64,000 bases of DNA. Origin: Anas platyrhynchos. Its lineage: Eukaryota > Chordata > Aves > Anseriformes > Anatidae. Both the position numbers and the translations under genes were made by a program. Where the stretch lies: contig NC_092616.1 of NCBI RefSeq assembly GCF_047663525.1, forward strand, positions 3,447,501 through 3,511,500, given 5' to 3'. Below the pieces are notes generated by a model. That model did no database searches and was not told the origin of the DNA. It saw nothing but the letters and a program-made list of their open reading frames with translations. Shown here one piece after another: positions 1 through 9,770 of the stretch; the stretch's first letter is position 1; each line of letters starts with the position of its first letter.

Positions 1-410
1 TGACCTCAGCGCGGGAACATTAGCGTGGGAACCTCAGCAGTGTCACGTCAGCGTGGGAACCTCAGCGTAGGAACCTCAACAGTGTGACCTCACAGTGGGA
101 ACCTCAGTGATGTGACCTCAGTGCCGGAACCTCAGCGATGTCACATAAGCGTGGGAACCTCAGCGCGGGAACATCAGCGATGTGATATCAGCGCGGGAAC
201 CTCAGCGCAGGAATCTCAGCAATGTGACCTCAGCGTAGGAACCTCAGTGCTGTGACCTCAGTGAGGGAACCTATACAATGTGACCTCAACGCGGGAACCT
301 CTGCGTGGGAACCTCAGCAGTGTGACCTCAGCGCAGGAACCTCAGCGCGGGAACCTCTGCGTGGGAACCTCAGCAGTGTGACCTCAGTGCGGGAACGTCA
401 GCTAGTAATG
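1..410. repeat. Minisatellite of CTCAGCGNGGGAAC / GTGACCTCAG units
   Basis: A degenerate tandem array alternates the words 'gtgggaacctcagcg' and 'atgtgacctcagc' from the window edge to about 405. It probably continues to the left of the window. It ends just before two copies of the 20-mer agctagtaatggttacgaac (about 400-420 and 428-447) and then retroviral protease sequence. The array therefore sits where gag and the 5' LTR of the neighbouring ERV should be. Confidence 0.85.
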
Positions 411-453
411 GTTACGAACTAGAAACAAGCTAGTAATGGTTACGAACCCATGA

Positions 454-726
454 GGGGGACCGGGGGACTCTACCCTAGCAGATCCACTGGTTAAACTTAA
501 GCTAGGGAAATTGGAACAGGAGATGGAATTTTTAATAGACACGGGAGCTTCTTATTCAGTGCTGAACCAGAAACTAATACCAGAAGATAAAGACTTTGTG
601 ACTGTGATAGGAGCCACTGGCCAACAAGAAAAAGCCTTTTTCTTAAAACCATTGAAATATAAATTGGGAAAACAAATGGGGATACATAGATTTTTATACC
701 TGCCTGGATCTCCAAATCTCTATTAG
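454..726 (+). pseudogene. ERV protease remnant, frameshifted
   Basis: The reading frame opens after a stop at 451-453 and runs to a TAG at 724-726. It contains the aspartic protease active-site motif DTGAS (codons at about 537-551) in a typical retropepsin setting. The C-terminal protease part, with a GRDLL-type motif, is in the next frame and runs into pol, so a single-base indel lies somewhere around 690-723. The position is inside the protease domain, so this is decay and not a programmed frameshift. No gag codons are recognisable upstream. Confidence 0.75.
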
Positions 727-734
727 GTCGAGAT

Positions 735-3700
735 TTGTTAGAACAATTAGAAGCAGAAATTATCTTTGAAAAAGGGAAAATGGAATTAAGGATAGGAGAA
801 GAACAACTAATAAATGTGTTAAGCCTGGCACTAATACAAACAGACCCTAAAAGTGAAATACCCTTAGAAATCATAAATCAAGTATATCCAGGAGTTTGGG
901 CCACTGAAGTTCCTGGAAGAGCCAAAAATGTGACCCCAATAATTATTAAATTAAAGCCAGGAGAAAAACCCGTTAAGGTTAAGCAATATCCTTTGAGGAT
1001 AGAAGATAGGAAAGGAATTAAAGAGATAATTGATAGATTTATACAGTATGGATTACTGATTGAATGCGAATCAGAATACAATACACCCATATTGCCAATT
1101 AAAAAGGCAGATGGGAAAAGATATAGGCTAGTTCAGGATCTGAGGGCCATAAATAAGATCACTGAGGATATACATCCAGTAGTGGCAAACCCTTATACTT
1201 TGCTGACTAAATTAAGGAATAGTCAAGTCTGGTTTACCGTACTGGATTTAAAAGATGCCTTCTTCTGCCTACCTTTAGCCACTGAAAGCCAAAACCTATT
1301 TGCCTTTGAATGGGAAAACCCTGACTCAGGCAGAAAGACACAGTTAACGTGGACAGTGCTACCACAAGGATTCAAGAATAGCCCCACTATTTTTGGAAAC
1401 CAATTAGCAAAGGAACTTGAAACTTGGATACCTCCGGACACTGAAGGGGCTTTGTTACAATACGTAGATGATCTCTTAATAGCTACCAAGACTAAAGAGA
1501 GTTGTATTCAATGGACTGTAAGTCTCCTTAATTTTCTGGGTTTAAATGGATATCGAGTCTCTCAACAGAAAGTCCAGCTGGTTCAACAACACGTGACCTA
1601 CTTGGGATTTGGAATTTCGGGAGGTCAGCGAGAACTAGGAACTGAACGTAAGGAAGTCATTTGCCGGACTCCAGAACCTCAAACGGTAAAGGAGCTACGA
1701 ACCTTTCTGGGAATGACAGGTTGGTGTCGCCTTTGGATTTATAATTATGGACTAATGGTAAAGCCTCTATATGAATTGATAAAGAGTAATCAGTCAAAGT
1801 TAGTCTGGACTGGAGAGGCACAAAACGCCTTTAAACAACTTAAACGAGAATTGATGCAAGCTCCAGCTTTGGGATTACCGGATCTCTCGAAACCCTTTTG
1901 GTTGTTTTCTCATGAGAGACAAGGGATAGCTTTGGGAGTACTAGCACAAAGACTGGGTCCCTATAAACGAGCAGTAGCTTACTTCTCTAAACAATTAGAT
2001 GAAGTAAGTAAAGGATGGCCCGGATGCCTTCGAGCTGTTGCAGCCGTTGTTATCAATATACAAGAAGCTCGGAAATTTACAATGGGACAGAAAATGACAG
2101 TGTTAGTCTCCCATACGGTCTCAACAGTTTTGGAACAAAAAGGAAATCATTGGCTTTCACCACAAAGATTTTTAAAATATCAAGCAATATTAGTAGAACA
2201 AGATGATGTGGAAATTGTGGTCACTAACGTCGTAAATCCAGCTTCTTTCCTTAGCGGAACTCTGGATGAACCTATAACTCATGATTGTATAGAAACAATG
2301 GAGACTGTGTATTCTAGTCGACCCGATCTTAAGGAAGAACCTTTAGAAGATGCTGATGAATCTTGGTATACTGATGGGAGCAGCTTTGTAAAACAAGGAC
2401 AACGTAAGGCAGGATATGCTGTTACAACTGCTCAACAGGTGATCGAGTCTAAACCATTACCCCCTGGGACATCCGCCCAGAAAGCAGAGATAATTGCTCT
2501 TACACGAGCACTGGAACTAGCAGCAGGAAGGAAAATAAATATTTGGACAGACTCTAAATATGCATTCGGCGTGGTACATGCTCATGGAGCAATTTGGAAA
2601 GAACGTGGATTGTTGACTGCCCAGGGAAAACAGATAAAACATGCTGAAGAAATTTTAAGGTTGTTAGAGGCAGTAAAACAACCAGAGAAGGTAGCTATCA
2701 TGCATTGTCGGGGACACCAAAAGGGGAATGCTGATTTTGAAATTGGAAATCGATTGGCAGATCAGGAGGCTAAACGGGCAGCTGAAATAATTGAGGTGAA
2801 GGCAATGTTTTTGATACCAGACGGTAAAATCCAAACTATGTACAGGGACCAAAAACCAAATTATACAAAAGAAGACTTAAAATTAATTGAAGATTTGAAA
2901 GGTACAAGGAAACCAGATGGATGGGTATATTTAAAAGATAACCGCGTGATAATACCCTCTAATTTGATATGGCCCATAGTTCTCACAGAACATAATAAAA
3001 CACATTGGGGAGCTGACACATTGCATAAGAGCATGAGTCAGACATTAGTAGGACGAAATTTATACACAACAATAAAACAAGTAACTCAACAATGTAGCAT
3101 CTGTTTACGTAACAACCCCAATACTAAGAATAGAATAAAATTTGGAATAATTAGTAAAGGAAATTATCCAGGACAACAGTGGCAAATTGATTTTTCAGAA
3201 CTCCCTAGAAAAGGGGGGTTTCGTTATTTACTGGTTTTGACTGACACGTTTTCTGGTTGGCCCGAAGCTTTTCCCTGTCGAACAAACAAAGCAAGAGAAG
3301 TGGTTAAAGTCTTGTTAAATGAAATAATACCACGCTACGGGATTCCAGTAGCAATGTCTTCTGATAGAGGTTCACATTTTTGTGCACAAGTGGTACAACA
3401 GATAAGTAAGATCTTAAAGATAGATTGGCAACTACATACCCCTTATAGACCACAGGCAAGTGGACAGGTAGAAAAAATGAACCATTTAATTAAACAACAA
3501 ATAGCTAAAATCGGACAAGAGGCTAATTTGTCATGGCCTCAATCCCTCCCTTTAGCATTACTCAGAATTAGAGTTAAACCTAGAGTAAAAGAGAATTTGA
3601 GCCCCTTTGAAATTTTATATGGAAGGCCATATCAATTTCTATTTAGTGGGGAGGATCTAACGCAGCTGGGATCAGAATATTTATATACTTCTATAACTGA

Positions 3701-4004
3701 ACTTCAAAAACAATTAAATAAAGTACATAAATTTGTGTTAGGGACCAGAGCTAGAGGGTTGGATCAACCAATCCACCCCTTTAAGCCTGGGGACTATGTA
3801 TATATAAAGATTTTTTCAGGACAACCCCTAGAGGAAAAATGGAATGGACCGTATCAAGTGTTGCTGACAACTCACACTGCTATCAAGATTAGAGAACAAG
3901 CTGCTTGGATCCACTATTCCCGAGTGAAGAAGGCTCCAGGAGCTCCTTGGAAAGTAACACCAGGTGACGACGAACTGAAACTAAAGCTTAGTCGATCAAA
4001 ATGA
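735..4004 (+). CDS. pol: ERV Pol: RT, RNase H, integrase (open, 1089 codons)
   Basis: Long open frame beginning inside the protease tail (no true start codon; 735 is a TTG). Reverse transcriptase covers roughly residues 60-330, with catalytic DLKDAF near 165-180, LPQGF near 210 and YVDDLL near 243. RNase H follows with YTDGSS (about 545), an [12 protein letters not shown] glutamate and a WTDSKY aspartate. Integrase has an H-H-C-C zinc-binding region (about 750-790) and a complete D,D-35-E triad: IDFSE (about 819), SSDRGS (about 876) and QVEKMN 35 residues later. A GPY module with WNGPYQV lies near the end. All catalytic acids I looked for are present. The stop overlaps the env start (ATGA, 4001-4004). 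Expression would need upstream gag-pro, which is lost here. Confidence 0.9.
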   Translation: MLEQLEAEIIFEKGKMELRIGEEQLINVLSLALIQTDPKSEIPLEIINQVYPGVWATEVPGRAKNVTPIIIKLKPGEKPVKVKQYPLRIEDRKGIKEIIDRFIQYGLLIECESEYNTPILPIKKADGKRYRLVQDLRAINKITEDIHPVVANPYTLLTKLRNSQVWFTVLDLKDAFFCLPLATESQNLFAFEWENPDSGRKTQLTWTVLPQGFKNSPTIFGNQLAKELETWIPPDTEGALLQYVDDLLIATKTKESCIQWTVSLLNFLGLNGYRVSQQKVQLVQQHVTYLGFGISGGQRELGTERKEVICRTPEPQTVKELRTFLGMTGWCRLWIYNYGLMVKPLYELIKSNQSKLVWTGEAQNAFKQLKRELMQAPALGLPDLSKPFWLFSHERQGIALGVLAQRLGPYKRAVAYFSKQLDEVSKGWPGCLRAVAAVVINIQEARKFTMGQKMTVLVSHTVSTVLEQKGNHWLSPQRFLKYQAILVEQDDVEIVVTNVVNPASFLSGTLDEPITHDCIETMETVYSSRPDLKEEPLEDADESWYTDGSSFVKQGQRKAGYAVTTAQQVIESKPLPPGTSAQKAEIIALTRALELAAGRKINIWTDSKYAFGVVHAHGAIWKERGLLTAQGKQIKHAEEILRLLEAVKQPEKVAIMHCRGHQKGNADFEIGNRLADQEAKRAAEIIEVKAMFLIPDGKIQTMYRDQKPNYTKEDLKLIEDLKGTRKPDGWVYLKDNRVIIPSNLIWPIVLTEHNKTHWGADTLHKSMSQTLVGRNLYTTIKQVTQQCSICLRNNPNTKNRIKFGIISKGNYPGQQWQIDFSELPRKGGFRYLLVLTDTFSGWPEAFPCRTNKAREVVKVLLNEIIPRYGIPVAMSSDRGSHFCAQVVQQISKILKIDWQLHTPYRPQASGQVEKMNHLIKQQIAKIGQEANLSWPQSLPLALLRIRVKPRVKENLSPFEILYGRPYQFLFSGEDLTQLGSEYLYTSITELQKQLNKVHKFVLGTRARGLDQPIHPFKPGDYVYIKIFSGQPLEEKWNGPYQVLLTTHTAIKIREQAAWIHYSRVKKAPGAPWKVTPGDDELKLKLSRSK

Positions 4005-6178
4005 GGACATTAAGGTTGAGAGTATTTGGTAATATGGTTGGCAGAAGATTTGTTCAGAGAATTGTTTTGTTTTTATGGCTTATAGTTGTAATTGTGATTC
4101 AAGAAGGTGCCTCTGTGATAATAGAGAATGGTGGGTGGCCTTGGACTGAAGCCGTAACAACAGAGAATAAGAATCTTAATGGAAGGTTATCAGTCATTGT
4201 CATCTGGCGAACAAATGTTAACTATCTATATAAACCATCAGAATGGCGAAAATTAGGGGAAGGGTGGACACACCAAAGAACCATAGGAGATGAAATTAAA
4301 ATAGAGTGTCGAATGTTTAATGGAACGACTGACGAGAAAGCAACGGGGATTCTGGTTAAACCGATTTCCAAAAATGGACAACAAGAGGGTTGTATTCGCC
4401 CAGGTAAATTGGATTGCTGGTATAATTTTATACTAACAGAGAATGTAGAAATCAGCTGTTTTTGGAATAATAATAATGGCCAACAGTCCAAAGTCAATAA
4501 TGGTGAGGGCCTCATGTTAAATTTTACAATATATGCGGCACTTCCTACAACAGTGAGACCCTCTACAACCCACGCCCCACCTCTAATCAAACTGGAACCC
4601 AAAATTTATGAAACTGGCCCGTATGTAGTAAGGAACACGGGCCAACAGCAATTGTTATTTAATCCAGAATGGTCACTCAAGCGTGTTGAGTTGCTAATAC
4701 AAATCAACATCTCGGCAGTTCAACCAGCCTGTTCTCCTTTCTTAAGAACATCATTTGAAGACTGGACAATATGGTCACAGAAGCAAGTGCACTTCAGGGG
4801 CAGGACACGAAGAGACTTAACTGGAATGCTAGGAACAGGATTAGGAATTTTAAATGGAATTGATTCAGAAATATTAATGAATAAGCTAGCCACAGCAACA
4901 AGTGATTTGACAAAATTAAAACAACCCTTACAATCATCCTTATTGGCATTGGGAACTAGCCAATGGCAAGTTTCAAAGGTGTTACAGAAATGGGAAAATG
5001 CAGAAGACCAAGACCACAAACTAATAATAGATGCACTTAGTATGATTCAAGATAATGTATCCTTAGCTCTTAGTTGTATGCAAGCACAGTTATGGTTGCA
5101 GGCAACAGCTGCCCTGATTATTAGGGAAGGAAGTGAAGGCATTTTTCCAGCTGAAATCCGAAAGGCAGTTTGGGACAATGCCAATGATTTTGAGAAGAAG
5201 TTCCAGTCTTGGTGGACCCTGGTGAATTTTACTTATGATCCCGTTGTTAACATGGCTACTGCCTTCGTGCTTACTATACGTAATGCTACAGTTTATGTTA
5301 TTCACCCGATCCTTGCACTAGGATTAAACCATGAGAAGACAGTGCTTTATCCTTCAGAGCATAGAACATGGGCACGAATGGAGAATGGAAAATGGCAGTC
5401 CGTAAATCTAGAATCATGTGTTACCCGGGAACAACAAGGATTTATTTGTGAAAGTAATACAATTGATGCTCAGGACGTATGTTTTGACACGGAGCAAGGT
5501 ATCTGCCACTTTGAAATTCATCCAAATACCAGTCAAAAGACTGTGCTTGTATATGTTGGTAAAGGGTGCGTGTGTTTAAGAACTGCTTGTGATTTTGTAG
5601 AAATAGACAAGGAGAATATAACTCTCCATAGCAAAAATCATTCTAATTTTTGTATTTGTAACTTTGTTAGAATCGTCGGGTGTGATTTTCTATATTTAGC
5701 ACCAGTGGTATCCCACCAGCTGATCAAGTCTAACAACACAATGTATCATAAGTTACTACCTACACCTATTGGGATGAACCTCACACTAGTGAAGCAACTA
5801 GTTAAACACCAAGACCTGATTAGAATTTTAAAAGGTATTCAGGAAAATGGAGAGAAGACTCTAATTACTGTCCATCATGATACAAAGGAAATAAGCAGAG
5901 TTTTGCAGAGAGTGAAACGAGACACAAGTCACAACTGGTGGGATACACTTTTTGGATGGTCGCCAACTGCAACTGGGATTTTGAACACACTGAGTCACCC
6001 AATTATTGTTTTATTGATATTGGTTGGTATAAGTTTAATATTGTCTTTTGTATTACTTGTTTGGAATTGGAAATTGTTACAACGAATGTCCATGTTAGCC
6101 TCCTTGACAAATGTGCATGGCAAGGTATTGAGGGGTACATATCATAAAGACTGGGAAGAAAATTTCCGTATTAAGTAA
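4001..6178 (+). CDS. env: ERV envelope glycoprotein, 725 aa, open
   Basis: ATG at 4001 overlaps the pol stop. A hydrophobic signal segment (about residues 20-38) follows a basic N-terminus. A furin-like RTRR site lies at about 268-271, followed by a Gly-rich hydrophobic stretch ([14 protein letters not shown]) that could be a fusion peptide, then predicted helical sequence and a Cys-rich region ([13 protein letters not shown]). A second basic site, RVKR, is at about 637-640, just before a WWDTLFGW motif and a single membrane span (about 667-692) with a roughly 30-residue tail. There are many N-x-S/T sites. I see no CX6CC motif or classical immunosuppressive segment, so this is not a standard gamma-type Env; I do not place its family with confidence. 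It is open throughout. Confidence 0.8.
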   Translation: MRTLRLRVFGNMVGRRFVQRIVLFLWLIVVIVIQEGASVIIENGGWPWTEAVTTENKNLNGRLSVIVIWRTNVNYLYKPSEWRKLGEGWTHQRTIGDEIKIECRMFNGTTDEKATGILVKPISKNGQQEGCIRPGKLDCWYNFILTENVEISCFWNNNNGQQSKVNNGEGLMLNFTIYAALPTTVRPSTTHAPPLIKLEPKIYETGPYVVRNTGQQQLLFNPEWSLKRVELLIQINISAVQPACSPFLRTSFEDWTIWSQKQVHFRGRTRRDLTGMLGTGLGILNGIDSEILMNKLATATSDLTKLKQPLQSSLLALGTSQWQVSKVLQKWENAEDQDHKLIIDALSMIQDNVSLALSCMQAQLWLQATAALIIREGSEGIFPAEIRKAVWDNANDFEKKFQSWWTLVNFTYDPVVNMATAFVLTIRNATVYVIHPILALGLNHEKTVLYPSEHRTWARMENGKWQSVNLESCVTREQQGFICESNTIDAQDVCFDTEQGICHFEIHPNTSQKTVLVYVGKGCVCLRTACDFVEIDKENITLHSKNHSNFCICNFVRIVGCDFLYLAPVVSHQLIKSNNTMYHKLLPTPIGMNLTLVKQLVKHQDLIRILKGIQENGEKTLITVHHDTKEISRVLQRVKRDTSHNWWDTLFGWSPTATGILNTLSHPIIVLLILVGISLILSFVLLVWNWKLLQRMSMLASLTNVHGKVLRGTYHKDWEENFRIK

Positions 6179-6200
6179 AAGAATTTACTAGATTTTCCAG

Positions 6201-6212
6201 AAAAGGGGGGAA
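6201..6212 (+). promoter_or_regulatory. Polypurine tract of the ERV
   Basis: The sequence aaaaggggggaa lies 22 bases after the env stop and directly before the TG that starts the 3' LTR, the normal place for the plus-strand primer. Confidence 0.8.
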
Positions 6213-6829
6213 TGATATAGTATAAACTCACTTTAGGATAGAATAAAACTTGTGGTTAAAAGTTAGCAGGGACAAAGTAAACGACATCTTGTTATCTGTA
6301 GACCTTTTGTTATGTTTAAGCATCTTGTTATTTGAAAACATCCCAGTATCTGTTAACCGTTAGTCAGGCTGAGACTTGAGATAACTTGAGTCAATTGTCT
6401 TGTCTTGTTAACTGAGACTTCCTGTTATCGGCCGACCCCCAGTTAAATTGAAAGCCAACTCAGCATTTTTACAGCTTGGAAAACAACTGATTAAGCAAAG
6501 GTGAAAAGTGCATTACGAGGAAGACCTACAGCCTTCCTCCCAACGACCACTGCCCACATCCTGAAGACCCCGGCCAACAATTCTTGGAAGACTTTTGCGC
6601 AAGCGCAAGGACTGATAAGCTAATTAGCATACGAAGCGAGGGTGGGCGGGGTTAGGTAATGAATATGTATAGGTGCTAATTGAATATTCATTGTTTTGCT
6701 GTATAAATATGAGATAGTTTGTCACTTCGAACATGCACGATAGGCGGAAGGATCCCCCGTGCATCCAGCGCTGCAATAAAGAATATACCACTTAAGGAAA
6801 TTTCGGCTTTGAACTTTAAATCAGTTACA
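6213..6829 (+). mobile_element. 3' LTR of the gammaretrovirus-like ERV
   Basis: Starts with TGATATAG directly after the polypurine tract. It holds a TATA box (TATAAATA, about 6702) and a polyadenylation signal AATAAA (6775-6780), in correct order for U3-R-U5. The 3' end is put at the CA at 6828-6829 only because a TG...CA pair is expected; the true end may be further right. Confidence 0.65.
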
Positions 6830-6960
6830 TTAGGCAAAAGAATTTTCATAGTGTCTAGCCAAGCATTATCCAGCTCCTTACTTCAGCAGGGAGCTTTTGC
6901 AACTCCCGCTCCTCAAGCGGAGCTCCTTGTTTTTATAATACAAAAGACAATGAACAAGCA
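6830..6960. other. Short unassigned sequence after the LTR
   Basis: AT-rich sequence with no gene or recognisable repeat. It may be the last part of U5 or flanking DNA. Confidence 0.4.
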
Positions 6961-6964
6961 TTTA

Positions 6965-7370
6965 TTGTGTATTACACTTCCCAGCTCAAACTGGGACCCC
7001 CAGCCCCTTCCCATTATGAACTGGGACCCTTAACCCCTTCCCAGTATGAATTGGGCCCACCCCAGTACAAAGTGGGACCCCCATACCCTTCCCAGTATGA
7101 ACTGGGCCCATTCCACTGCAAACTGGGAACTTTCCCAGTACAAAGCAGGGCTCCCAGCTCCAAGCCAGCTCAAACTGGGATTGTCCCCAGCTCAGACTGG
7201 GACCCCCAGCCCTTTCCCAGTATGAACTGGGCTCCCCAGCCTCATCCCAGTACAAACTGAGACCCTCAGCCCTTTCCCAGTATGAATTGGGCCCGTCCCA
7301 GTTGGAACTGGGCCCCCCAGCCCCATCCCAGTACAAACTGGGCCCATTCCCAGTACAGACTGGCCGCCTT
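6965..7370. repeat. Palindromic CCCAGTAnnAACTGGG minisatellite
   Basis: About a dozen copies of cccagtatgaactggg / cccagtacaaactggg spaced by ccccagcccctt. Each copy contains an imperfect inverted repeat (CCCAGT...ACTGGG), so the array can form many small hairpins. It lies immediately upstream of the CpG-rich promoter at 7.4 kb. Confidence 0.85.
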
Positions 7371-7384
7371 TCCCTTTGCCCCGC

Positions 7385-7508
7385 CCCCCGTTGCCAGGCA
7401 ACCGACGCCATTTCGTCCTGCCCCGCCGGGCTGCCCGCACTGCGCATGCGCGCGCGCCGGCCTCCCATTGGCTCCCGCCCCGCGGCTTCAAACTGTCCGG
7501 CGGGAGCG
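7385..7508 (+). promoter_or_regulatory. CpG-rich promoter with X-box, NRF1, CCAAT and CHR motifs
   Basis: Within 120 bases upstream of the ATG are a near-perfect RFX X-box (GTTGCCAGGCAAC, 7390-7402), an NRF1 site (TGCGCATGCG, 7441-7450), an inverted CCAAT box (ATTGG, 7467-7471) and TTCAAA (7487-7492), which on the other strand is the CHR element TTTGAA. CCAAT boxes plus a CHR are the usual promoter of G2/M genes controlled by NF-Y and the DREAM/MuvB complex, which fits a mitotic kinesin. The start codon sits in ATGGCGGC, a YY1-like context. Confidence 0.7.
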
Positions 7509-8751
7509 ATGGCGGCGGAGGCTGCGGCTGGTGCGGGGGGGGGCTTGTGGGGGGGGATCTGAGGGGATCTGTGGGGATTTGGGGGAAAATGGGGGGCTGG
7601 GGGGGCTCAGGGGGGTTTGGAGAAGGGGTGCGAGGCTCTGGGGGGCGTCTGGCGGTGAGGGGAGAGGGGCTGTGAGGGGCAAAAGGGGCTGTGAGGGGCA
7701 TTTTGTGAGGGAACAGGCTGTGAGGGGACGTTTTGTGAGGAGATGAGGGGTTAAAGGACGCTTCGTGAGGGGAGAGGGGGCTGTGAGGGGATATTTTGTG
7801 AGGGGATGAGGGGCTGTGAGGGGGCATTTTGTGAGGGGATGAGGGGTTAAGGGACACTTCATGAGGGGACAGGGACTGTGAGGGGGTATTTTGTGAGGGA
7901 ACACAGAGCTGTGAGCGGAAAAGGGGCTGTGAGGGGACAAATCCTGAGGCACTGGTGTGTGAGGGAACATTTTGTGAGGGGCTGCGAGGGGGACAAGGGG
8001 CTGAGGGGACGGGGCTGCGAGGGGGCATTTTGGGGGTGTCAAGGGGCTGCGAGGGGACAAATCCTTAGGGAAGCAGTCAGGGAAGGGACATTTTTTGAGG
8101 GGACGGGGGGGCTTTGAGGGGACACTTTTCTAGGTGACAGGGGGCTGCGAGGACCCGGCGTCCACCCAGCCCCCCCTCAACGGCTGCCAATGCCCCCCCA
8201 GCACCCCCCCGGCGGGTTCAGGTCTGCGTCCGCCTGCGCCCCGGCCCCCCCGGTGAGGAGCCCTGCCTGCTGCCCCTCGACTGCCACACCCTGCAGCTGC
8301 GTGAGGACCCCCCCCACGCCCCCTCCTGCTACCGGTGAGCCTCGGGAGGGGGATGGCGGGCAGCACCCATGGGTGCTCCCCCCCTCCCTCACATTTTAAC
8401 CCCTTTTTCCCCTCAGCTTCGATGCTGTTTACGCCGCCGCCAGCTCCACCGCCGCCGTCTACGAGGGCTCCGTCCGCCCGCTGCTGGCCCAGTTCCTGGC
8501 CGGCCGCGACGTCACCATTCTCGCCTACGGGCCCAGCGGCTCCGGTGAGCCTCGACGCCCCCTCCCCATGCCGCGGCGACCCCCCAAAAGGCTGACACGG
8601 TGCCTCCGTGCCCCCCCCAGGGAAGACTCACACCATGCTGGGCGGTGAAGGGGAGCCCGGCTTGGTGCAGCGCGCCCTCGAGGAGCTTCTGCAGGCCGTG
8701 GGGGCCGGCCGCCGCCTCAGCGTGGCCTGCATGGAGGTGTACTGCGAGGAG
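7509..8751 (+). CDS. KIF22: KIF22-like kinesin, first four exons only
   Basis: Exons by splice signals and phase: 7509-7530, 8202-8334, 8417-8544 and 8621-8751, all with GT donors and AG acceptors, together 414 bases or 138 codons in one frame. The protein starts MAAEAAA, then RRVQVCVRLRP (kinesin beta-1), RFDAVYAA, YEGSVRPLL and the ATP-binding P-loop AYGPSGSGKTHTML, followed by PGLVQRALEELLQ and VACMEVYCEE. The wording around the P-loop is closest to Kid/KIF22, a chromosome-arm plus-end motor. The rest of the motor domain, coiled coil and DNA-binding C-terminus are not found; C-rich repeats and then a CCDC81-like segment follow. The gene is either broken by rearrangement or misjoined here. 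Another N-kinesin cannot be ruled out. Confidence 0.72.
7640..8145. repeat. Intron-1 minisatellite (GGGGCTGTGAGGGGACATTTTGTGA)
   Basis: A G-rich tandem array of about 25-30-bp units, gaggggctgtgaggggacattttgtgagg, fills the first intron of the KIF22-like gene. The strong G/C strand bias could favour R-loops or quadruplexes. Confidence 0.85.
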
Positions 8752-8879
8752 GTGGGCTTGTGCCCCGTTCCCCCCCCTCAAATCGCCCCCCTTTTGGTCC
8801 ACCTCCCCTCCCCAGGTGCCGGTGTCCCCCCATTTCTCGACCTGTGCCATCCCCAGTCTCCAGATCTGCATTCCCCTAT

Positions 8880-9097
8880 AGGCAGATCCCCCCCAGACCC
8901 CACTATAGCCCCCAAAAAAGCATAATCCCCCCCCCAAAAACATATTCCCCCCCCAAATCCCCATATTCCCCCATATGACCACCCCAAAATCCCCATTTTG
9001 CCCCCATATGCCCCCCAAAATCCCCATTTTGCCCCCATATGCCCCCAAAATCCCCATATTCCCCCATATCCCCCCCGAAATCTCCATTTTGTCCCCA
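8880..9097. repeat. C-rich minisatellite (CCCCCATATGCCCCCAAAATCC)
   Basis: Tandem units of roughly 25 bases, combining ccccatatg and ccccaaaatcccc, follow the last recognisable kinesin exon and end exactly where CCDC81-like sequence begins (about 9,101). Confidence 0.85.
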
Positions 9098-9100
9098 GGT

Positions 9101-9770
9101 GCAGCCTGGTCCCTGCTGGGCACTGCTTGGGTGCTCCCCAGCGCTGTCCTTCTGTGGCCAGGAGTGGGGGCAGCAGGCAGCAAGCTTGCACTGGGCGACC
9201 CTCGCTGACGGGCGGAGGGAGGAGCAGGGGCACCTTGCAGAGGAGCTGTGGTTGAGGAGCCAGGGCGCGCATCCCTTGTCCTGAGCTGAGGGCCAGCAGC
9301 AAGCGAGATGGAGGGCTGCTGGAGGGTGACCATCGCCTCTGATATGGTTTCCCAGTTCCCAGTGCTCCTGAATCTCTCCCCCAAAGGTAAGGGTGTCAGG
9401 AGCCCCTTCGCAAGGGGTGGCCCAGGGGCTGCCAGCTGTCCTAAGCTGCAAGTCCTGGGCTGGGGGGTGGTGGCGGTGCTGGACAGAGCTGGTGGCTGCT
9501 GCAAGAGCCCTGCCTGAGGGTCCCGCTGGGCTCAGGGGACAATGTGGCAGCCAGGACTCCTGGCTCCTGATGCTAGGGCTGTCCTCAGCCCCAGGGCTCC
9601 TCTGGGCATGGCTCAGCCTCCTCGTGATGGGGACAATCCAGGGCCAGGTTTCCCTGGGAGCTGCTGCCTCTTTGGGATCTGGCTCTGGGAGGAAAGACCT
9701 CTGGTGTCCCAGAGACTGGTGTGGCCTGCAGCTCCACAGGCCTCTCAGGAATGTCCCAGGAATGCCCGCA
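9101..9770. repeat. CCDC81 promoter/exon-1 segment, also found three times in the OR cluster
   Basis: This 0.67-kb block starts ctggtccctgctgggcactg and carries exon 1 of the CCDC81-like gene. Close copies lie at about 28,760-29,400 (+), 37,250-37,900 (-) and 57,716-58,345 (+). It begins abruptly after the C-rich minisatellite, marking a rearrangement junction. Confidence 0.85.

Larger units (their letters stand above)
454..6829 (+). mobile_element. 5'-truncated gammaretrovirus-like ERV (PR-pol-env-LTR)
   Basis: In order: a protease fragment, pol, env overlapping pol by 4 bases, a polypurine tract (aaaaggggggaa, about 6201-6212) and one 3' LTR. Pol has the features of class I elements: LPQGF and YVDDLL in reverse transcriptase, and a C-terminal integrase GPY motif followed by an [13 protein letters not shown] tail. 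Gag, primer binding site and 5' LTR are missing; the left end runs into a minisatellite. Pol and env remain fully open, so the copy is either fairly young or was truncated recently. Without a second LTR it cannot be dated from this window. Confidence 0.85.

Noticed and set aside
1..410. CRISPR-like array of short repeats
   Set aside because: Units are contiguous and variable without unique spacers, and the surrounding sequence is vertebrate.
6986..8060. Proline/serine-rich minus-strand frames
   Set aside because: By-products of the C/T-rich strand of two minisatellites and the CpG-rich promoter.
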